The translations under genes and the position numbers were made by a program. The notes beneath the pieces are model-generated. The model saw only the letters and a list, made by a program, of their open reading frames with translations. It did not search any database and was not told the DNA's origin. This document shows positions 58,884-64,000 of a DNA stretch of 64,000 nucleotides, in pieces; the first letter of the stretch is position 1; each line of letters begins with the position of its first letter. Source of the DNA: Sagittula sp. P11 (GTDB lineage Bacteria; Pseudomonadota; Alphaproteobacteria; Rhodobacterales; Rhodobacteraceae); NCBI RefSeq assembly GCF_002814095.1, contig NZ_CP021913.1, forward strand, positions 3,602,501 through 3,666,500. Direction: 5' to 3'.

Positions 58884-59378
58884 TCACGCCGCCTCGCAGA
58901 CGGTCTGCACGATCGGGTCGTCGGCGCCCACGTCGCGCCAGACCGGGGGCGAGTCGTCGCCGAGGGCCGGGTCGGCGCGGCGCCCGGCGTCGCAGTCGAT
59001 CATGATGTCGACGATGGTGACGGGTTTCCAGCGGCCGAAGAAGTAGAGCTTTGTCAGGAAGGTCTGCGGGGTTTCCATGTTGGGCCTCAGGCGCCCGGTC
59101 TCGACCGCGACGAAGCGGTCGGTCATCGGCACGACGTAGGTCCATGGCCGCCACGGCGCGCTGGAGGTGACGGATTGCGCCACGGTCAGCCCCTCGGGGA
59201 GGTTGTCCGCCATACGCCCGTACCAGCTGTATTCGGAGGAGATCGTCGCCGCCAGCATCGCCGCGCCCGCGCCCACCGGTATCAGCCATTTCGGCAGCCG
59301 CGTGACCCGCGTCAGCAGCAGCATGGCACCGGCCCCGGCGAAGCCCGCGAAGATCACGGCCAGTAATTCCAGGAACAT
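58884..59378 (-). CDS. small membrane protein of unknown function
   Basis: A 164-residue protein with two hydrophobic segments at the N-terminus (ELLAVIFAGFAGAGAMLLL and LIPVGAGAAMLAATI) and a soluble tail containing YSWYGRMADNLPEGLTVAQS and a KLYFFGRWKP stretch. It abuts the exonuclease gene with a one-base gap, so both are likely made together. No named family is recognised. Confidence 0.75.
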   Translation of the reverse strand: MFLELLAVIFAGFAGAGAMLLLTRVTRLPKWLIPVGAGAAMLAATISSEYSWYGRMADNLPEGLTVAQSVTSSAPWRPWTYVVPMTDRFVAVETGRLRPNMETPQTFLTKLYFFGRWKPVTIVDIMIDCDAGRRADPALGDDSPPVWRDVGADDPIVQTVCEAA

Positions 59379-59593
59379 CGTCTCTCCTCCTTCACGGGGT
59401 GTGCGCCGGACGGGTCCGGGCCTTGCCCCTTGTCCTTCAGCCCCGCGGGGCCGCCTTGGGGCGCCGCGCGGGGGGCGACGGACGCGCCCATGCCGTCGCC
59501 TGTCCCTGCCTGTCCGCGGCCTGCGTGGCCACCGGATCTTTCATCTTTTGCGCCGCACCGCCGCCTGCCCGGGGCTTCGCCGGTTCGCGGCTT

Positions 59594-59614
59594 GAAAGGT
59601 CCCCCGGACCTTTC
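59594..59614 (-). terminator. hairpin after the DUF294 gene
   Basis: GAAAGGTCC (59594-59602) and GGACCTTTC (59606-59614) form a 9-bp stem with a 3-base loop, about 23 bases after the stop. There is no T run, so it may be an mRNA 3' stabiliser. It lies within an imperfect direct repeat (59533-59564 and 59605-59636). Confidence 0.45.
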
Positions 59615-59636
59615 ATCGGCTGGGCCGCACCGCCGC

Positions 59637-61460
59637 TCACCCCAGCATACCCTTACCGTGTCCCAGTGCCGATTGCAGCGACTTCACCACGACGAAGGCG
59701 TTGCGCAAATGACTTCGCTCAAAGTCGGAGAGGCTGGAGGGCGCGAGGTAGTTGTCCGGGGCCTCGCCGGCCTTGGCCTGCCGGGCCTGATGTTCCAGCC
59801 GCGTCTCGGCGATCAGGTCGTAGGCGTCGATCAGGTCCTGTCCGCCGCTCTGGCTGAGGACGCCCGCGGCGACCGCCGCCTCCAGCCGCGCGCGGGTGTT
59901 GGCCATGGCCAGCCGTCCCTGCAGGGCGTAGACGCGGCCGAGGTCCACCACCGGCACGACGCCGGAATGCTTCAGGTCGATGCGGTTCTTGTATTCGCCC
60001 GAGCGGATCGTGGCGAAGCCGCGCAGGAGGCCCAGCGGCGGCGTGTGTTTGAGGGAGTTCGACACCATGTGGGCCACGAAGATCGAGTTCTTCGAGGCTT
60101 CGCGCAGGGTGTCGTGCTGCAGCGCGTCGAGCAGGGCGGGGTCGCCGCCGATGGCGCGCAGGTCGAACATGACGGAGGCGAGCATCTGCGCCTCGGGGCT
60201 GGGCTTGCCGATCCAGTTGCGGAAATAGCCGCGCCAGGTGGCGAGCGGCTGGCACCAGCGCGGGGCAGAGGCCATCATCTCGCCCGGGCAGAAGACGTAG
60301 CCGCAGGCGTCGAGGCCGGTGGTGACCTCCTGTGCCAGCGCGGTGAAATAGGGGCGCATGTCCTCGGTGAAGTCGTCCGAGAGGATCAGCACGTTGTCCT
60401 GGTCCGAGACGCCGGTCTGCTCCTGCCGGCCCTGGCTGCCGCAGGCGGCCCAGAGGTAGGGGACCGGGGGGCGGCCCAGCCTGGCCTCTGCCAGCGTCAG
60501 GAGCCGCCGGGTGGCGGTGTCGGCAATGTCGGTGATCAGCCGGGTCGTGACCTCGTGCCGGTTGCCGCCCGCGACGAGCTGCACCAGCAGTTGCGGGATG
60601 CGGGCAGTGACGCGGGCCATGGCCTGCACGTCACCGGCCTGCGCGATCTCGGACACCAGCTCGGCCGAGGTCATCGCCTGGAAGCGGGTCAGGTCGGTCT
60701 GGGTGACCATGCCGACGAGGCGCGGCCCCTCGGTGATCGGCACGTGGCCGATGCGCCGCTCCATCATCATGTGCAGCACGTCGGAGCCGATGGCCGAGGG
60801 CGGCAGCGTCACGGGTGCTGCGGTCATCACCCGGGTCACGGGCGTGTCGAGCGGCAGGCCGCCGCCCACCACCTTGCCCGAGAGGTCGCGGACGGTGGCG
60901 ATGCCGCGCAGCATGCCGTCCTCGGTGATGCAGATCGAGGAGACGTGGCGCTCGTCCATCATGCGCGCTGCCTCGCGGACGGTCGTTTCGGGCGGGCAGG
61001 TGAGGGTGCGGGTGGCCATCAGCGTCTCGACCCGGCTGGTGGCGAGGTCGGCGCGCCGGGGCTTGGCGGCGCGGCCCCGGTCGAAGAACTTCGCCACGGC
61101 GGGCTGGGTCTCGACGAGGCGCAGGAAGTCGGGGCGGGGCAGGACCAGCAGGAGCGAGTCCTCGGTCGTGCGGGCGGAGGTCACGGCGCGGCCGTCGCGG
61201 GTCAGGCCGCGTTCGCCGAAGGAGTTGCGCGGTCCCAGCGCGGAGATCTGCACGTCGTTGCGGTCGCGCACGGCGACGCCGCCGGAATGGATCAGGTAGA
61301 GCCCCTCGAGCGGGGCGTCGAGTTCGTAGACCGGCTGGTCCGCGGCGATGCTCTGCGGACGGAAGGCGGGCAGCAGCTCCTCGAGCACCTCGGGCGCAAG
61401 CGCGTCGTAGGGGTGGACCGAGGTCAGGAACCTGCGCAGGGCGTCTTTGTCGATCGGCAT
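59637..61460 (-). CDS. cNMP-binding / CBS / DUF294 nucleotidyltransferase-like protein
   Basis: A 607-residue cytoplasmic protein. A cyclic-nucleotide-binding-like domain (residues 20-125, GLYLIHSGGVAVRDR, SFGERGL) is followed by two CBS repeats (about 145-265, MDERHVSSICITEDGMLRGI and MMERRIGHVPITEG) and a DUF294 nucleotidyltransferase-like part with GSQGRQEQTGVSDQDNVLIL. The GS-x10-D-x-D pattern suggests nucleotidyl transfer, as in GlnD-like enzymes. In this context it is probably a regulator of the acetate symporter pair. Confidence 0.87.
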   Translation of the reverse strand: MPIDKDALRRFLTSVHPYDALAPEVLEELLPAFRPQSIAADQPVYELDAPLEGLYLIHSGGVAVRDRNDVQISALGPRNSFGERGLTRDGRAVTSARTTEDSLLLVLPRPDFLRLVETQPAVAKFFDRGRAAKPRRADLATSRVETLMATRTLTCPPETTVREAARMMDERHVSSICITEDGMLRGIATVRDLSGKVVGGGLPLDTPVTRVMTAAPVTLPPSAIGSDVLHMMMERRIGHVPITEGPRLVGMVTQTDLTRFQAMTSAELVSEIAQAGDVQAMARVTARIPQLLVQLVAGGNRHEVTTRLITDIADTATRRLLTLAEARLGRPPVPYLWAACGSQGRQEQTGVSDQDNVLILSDDFTEDMRPYFTALAQEVTTGLDACGYVFCPGEMMASAPRWCQPLATWRGYFRNWIGKPSPEAQMLASVMFDLRAIGGDPALLDALQHDTLREASKNSIFVAHMVSNSLKHTPPLGLLRGFATIRSGEYKNRIDLKHSGVVPVVDLGRVYALQGRLAMANTRARLEAAVAAGVLSQSGGQDLIDAYDLIAETRLEHQARQAKAGEAPDNYLAPSSLSDFERSHLRNAFVVVKSLQSALGHGKGMLG

Positions 61461-61606
61461 CACGGGTCCTTTGCCAAGAACGTGTGCCCGGCATAACGCG
61501 GGGCCTTGCGGAAAGGGAAGGGACGTCGCGCCCGGTCGGGTCTTTTCGGGGCCGCCGCGGCCCGGCCTGCGCGCTGCGTGGTCAGCAAGGCGGGGCAGGG
61601 CGGTCG

Positions 61607-61639
61607 AAAAAGGCCGGACCCGCGGGGGCGGATCCGGCC
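61607..61639 (-). terminator. intrinsic terminator after actP
   Basis: Read on the minus strand, GGCCGGA (61639-61633) pairs with TCCGGCC (61618-61612), and CCGC with GCGG inside, followed by TTTTT. It lies about 27 bases after the symporter stop, so actP transcripts partly end here and the downstream DUF294 gene may have its own promoter. Confidence 0.82.
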
Positions 61640-61665
61640 GTTGCCTGTCGGTCTGGTCGCTGGCC

Positions 61666-63447
61666 TCAGTGGCCGTCGACCGCGGTACCTGCACCGCGCG
61701 GGATGCGGACCGATTCAACCAGTTCCTCGATCTCGCGCGGGATCGGCTTGGTCATCGACGACACGGTGAAGGCCACCGCGAAGTTGATGAGCGCGCCCAC
61801 CGCACCGAAGGAGGTGGACTTGATCCCGATGAACAGCGGCGCCGCGTCGGTGTAGCTGTTGGTGTCGGGGATGAAGAACCAACCCTTGTGCAGGAAGATG
61901 TAGACGAGGGTCACGATCAGGCCCGCAAGCATGCCGGCCACCGCGCCCTTGTTGTTCACCTTCGAGAAGATGCCCATCATCAGGACCGGGAAGATCGACG
62001 CCGCGGCGAGGCCGAAGGCAAGCGCCACCGTCTGTGCCGCGAAGCCCGGGGGGTTGAGACCGAGCCAGGTGGCGACGGCGATGGATACGGCCATGGCGAC
62101 GCGGGCCGCCATCAGTTCGCCCTTCTCCGAGATGTTCGGGGTCAGCTGGCCCTTCATGAGGTCGTGGCTGACGGCCGAGGAGATGGCGAGCAGGAGACCG
62201 GCCGCGGTCGAGAGCGCGGCGGCGAGACCGCCGGCGGCGATGAGGCCGATGACCCAGCCGGGCAGGTTGGCGATTTCCGGGTTCGCGAGAACCAGGATGT
62301 CGTTGTTGAAGTTGGTCAGCTCGTTGCCGGTCCAGCCTTCTGCGGTGGCCCGTTCCTGCATGTCGGGCGACTTGTCGTTGTAGTACTGGATGCGGCCGTC
62401 GCCGTTCTTGTCTTCCCAGCCGAGCATGCCGGTCTGCTGCCAGGTTGCCATCCAGTCGTACTCGGGGTCGTTCTCGATCTGCTCGATGCTCACGGCCTGC
62501 GCCGCGGTGCCTTCGGGCCAGAACTGCTGGGTGATGTTCAGGCGGGCCATTGCGCCCACGGCCGGGGCCGTCAGGTACAGCAGCGCGATGAAGACCAGGG
62601 CCCAGCCCGCCGACCAGCGTGCGTCAGAGACCTTCGGCACGGTGAAGAACCGCATGATGACGTGCGGCAGACCGGCGGTGCCGATCATCAGCGACAGGGT
62701 GAAGAGCACCATGTTGAGCGTGTCGCCGTTGTGCGCCGTGTACTGGTTGAAGCCCAGGTCGGTGACGATCTGGTCCAGCGTCGTCAGCAGCGGCGTGCCG
62801 TCCGCGGTCGAGCCGAAGAGGCCGAGCGCCGGGATCGGGTTGCCGGTCAACTGCAGCGAGATGAAGATCGCCGGGATGGTGTAGGCGAGGATCAGCACGA
62901 CGTACTGCGCGACCTGCGTGTAGGTCACGCCCTTCATGCCGCCGAACACCGCGTAGGCGAACACGATCACCGCGCCGATCAAGAGGCCGGTGGTGGTGTC
63001 GACCTCGAGGAAGCGGCCGAAGGCCACGCCGACGCCGGTCATCTGGCCGATCACGTAGGTGATGGAGGCGATGATCAGGCAGAGCACCGCGACAAGGCGC
63101 GCGGTCGGCGAGTAGAAGCGGTCGCCGATGAACTCGGATACGGTGAACTTGCCGAACTTGCGCAGGTAGGGCGCGAGCAGCAGGGCAAGCAGCACGTAGC
63201 CGCCGGTCCAGCCCATCAGGAAGGCGGAGTTGTCGTAGCCGGTGAAGGCGATGAGGCCCGCCATCGACAGGAACGACGCCGCGGACATCCAGTCCGCCGC
63301 GGTGGCCATGCCGTTGGTGACCGGGTGAACGCCGCGGCCTGCGGCGTAGAATTCCGATGTGGAACCCGCACGGGCCCAGATCGCGATGCCGATGTAGAGC
63401 GCGAAGGACGCGCCCACGAACAGCAGGTTGATGGTAAACTGATCCAT
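61666..63447 (-). CDS. actP: sodium/acetate symporter (VC_2705-type, ActP-like)
   Basis: A 593-residue inner-membrane solute:sodium symporter with about thirteen hydrophobic segments. Family motifs are GMATAADWMSAASFLSMAGLI-like near residues 45-65, FGGMKGVTYTQVAQY and the GLAAALSTAAGLLLAISSAV region. It matches the VC_2705 subfamily of cation/acetate symporters that are paired with DUF4212, found just upstream with a 5-base gap. Substrate is probably acetate or another short carboxylate. Confidence 0.92.
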   Translation of the reverse strand: MDQFTINLLFVGASFALYIGIAIWARAGSTSEFYAAGRGVHPVTNGMATAADWMSAASFLSMAGLIAFTGYDNSAFLMGWTGGYVLLALLLAPYLRKFGKFTVSEFIGDRFYSPTARLVAVLCLIIASITYVIGQMTGVGVAFGRFLEVDTTTGLLIGAVIVFAYAVFGGMKGVTYTQVAQYVVLILAYTIPAIFISLQLTGNPIPALGLFGSTADGTPLLTTLDQIVTDLGFNQYTAHNGDTLNMVLFTLSLMIGTAGLPHVIMRFFTVPKVSDARWSAGWALVFIALLYLTAPAVGAMARLNITQQFWPEGTAAQAVSIEQIENDPEYDWMATWQQTGMLGWEDKNGDGRIQYYNDKSPDMQERATAEGWTGNELTNFNNDILVLANPEIANLPGWVIGLIAAGGLAAALSTAAGLLLAISSAVSHDLMKGQLTPNISEKGELMAARVAMAVSIAVATWLGLNPPGFAAQTVALAFGLAAASIFPVLMMGIFSKVNNKGAVAGMLAGLIVTLVYIFLHKGWFFIPDTNSYTDAAPLFIGIKSTSFGAVGALINFAVAFTVSSMTKPIPREIEELVESVRIPRGAGTAVDGH

Positions 63448-63452
63448 GGCTC

Positions 63453-63737
63453 TTATTCCTCGTCCACGCCGAATTCTTTATCGAGCTTGTTCATCCGCCA
63501 GGCGTAGAAGAAGATCAGCGCCAGGAAGACCAGGATCGACCCCTGCTGGGCAAACCAGAAGCCCAGGTCGGTGCCGCCCACGGCGATGCCGGACAGCAGC
63601 GGGCGCAGCAGGATGCCGAAACCGAAGCTGCACAGCGCCCAGATGACGAGGCAGATGATGATGAGGCGCAGGTTGGCTTGCCAGTAGCTCTTGCCAGCCT
63701 CAGCCTGCGCGGCCGAATTTGTGGTATGGTCCGCCAT
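63453..63737 (-). CDS. DUF4212 symporter small subunit
   Basis: A 94-residue protein with two membrane segments (LIIICLVIWALCSFGFGILL, SILVFLALIFFYAWRM) and the SYWQANLRL start that is typical of DUF4212, a small partner of VC_2705-type symporters. The C-terminus ends in acidic residues. It is first in the symporter operon. Confidence 0.92.
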   Translation of the reverse strand: MADHTTNSAAQAEAGKSYWQANLRLIIICLVIWALCSFGFGILLRPLLSGIAVGGTDLGFWFAQQGSILVFLALIFFYAWRMNKLDKEFGVDEE

Positions 63738-63862
63738 GTTGCGGGTCCTCCTTCCCAGTTGTCCTCGCCCGCGGGGCCTGACGGCCCCTTGGACGCTCCT
63801 CTCTTCTTGCGCGTGTCTGCGCGTCCCCGCGGCCGCCCGGGCCGCAGGGCTGGCCGTGGCTG

Positions 63863-64000
63863 TCAGGCCGTGGCCGTCTTCACGATCGCGGTCATCTTGC
63901 GCGCGATGTCGTCGATTTCGCCCATGGCATCGATGCCGATCAGCGCGCCCTGGGCCTTGTAGTAGGCAATGAGCGGCGCGGTCTGGGCGTGGTAGGCGTC
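63863..64000 (-). CDS. adk: adenylate kinase, C-terminal end (partial)
   Basis: The last 45 codons of a minus-strand gene read DAYHAQTAPLIAYYKAQGAL and continue to a TGA at 63863. The Y-x-QTAPLI-x-YY-x-x-G pattern is that of the adenylate kinase C-terminus. The start is outside the window. Confidence 0.85.
   Translation of the reverse strand, partial: DAYHAQTAPLIAYYKAQGALIGIDAMGEIDDIARKMTAIVKTATA

Noticed and set aside
61447-63507. Long plus-strand frame opposite actP
   Set aside because: Shadow of the well-supported symporter gene; composition is Arg/His/Asp-rich and lacks hydrophobic cores.

Overview
The window looks like a chromosomal segment of a high-GC alphaproteobacterium of the order Rhodobacterales (Rhodobacteraceae / roseobacter type). 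The evidence is the rRNA sequence, the gene content (NasTS-controlled nitrate assimilation, box benzoate pathway with BoxR, DUF4212-type acetate symporter, imelysin/DUF1111/DUF1513 iron cluster) and a CtrA-type TTAA-N7-TTAA site. It opens inside a 23S rRNA gene, followed by 5S rRNA and a strong terminator. No tRNA-fMet gene follows the 5S.

From 1.5 to 10.7 kb lies a signalling cluster: an intact hybrid histidine kinase, a CHASE3-like histidine kinase with its Rcp1-type response regulator, two CheB-CheR fusion genes and a second small response regulator. Apart from the first kinase and the Rcp1-type regulator, these genes are broken by frameshifts, and one has also lost half of its CheR domain. 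The next 53 kb shows no such damage, so this looks like a locally decaying (or locally misassembled) module.

From 10.8 to 24.8 kb, all on the minus strand, is the nitrate assimilation cluster: nasT-nasS, an NrtA-type binding protein, permease, fused double ATPase, a tandem-GAF protein, nirB, nirD, nasA and a TrpD-like protein. The leader before nrtA carries a hexaloop hairpin typical of ANTAR targets, a second hairpin and an intrinsic terminator, which together look like the NasT antitermination site. From 24.8 to 29.9 kb is a probable iron-uptake operon with two imelysins, a di-haem DUF1111 protein and a Tat-exported DUF1513 protein.

From 30.1 to 33.2 kb is a three-gene unit (DUF4173-type membrane protein, OmpR-type regulator, histidine kinase). 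From 33.3 to 37.2 kb is a tightly overlapping five-gene operon: two zinc-ribbon DUF4178 proteins, a 53-residue membrane peptide, a DUF350 protein and a membrane-anchored spermidine-synthase-like protein. This operon is the best candidate for a poorly described system. A lone inositol 2-dehydrogenase-like gene follows.

From 38.7 to 57.2 kb, on the plus strand, is an aromatic acid catabolic region: a TRAP transporter, a short-chain dehydrogenase, a feruloyl-CoA-synthetase-like ligase, then benzoate-CoA ligase, alpha/beta hydrolase, DUF309, boxC, boxB, an NTF2-like protein, a cysteine-rich 57-residue protein, boxA, a thioesterase, boxR and a FadB-like fusion enzyme. A near-palindromic element, GCACTATAGTGC, recurs seven times, in front of the TRAP operon, the ligase gene, boxC and boxR. 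It is probably the BoxR operator and ties import and degradation into one regulon. The window closes (57.5-64 kb, minus strand) with an acetate-symporter cluster (DUF4212, actP, cNMP/CBS/DUF294 protein, small membrane protein, PAS-exonuclease) and the 3' end of adk.
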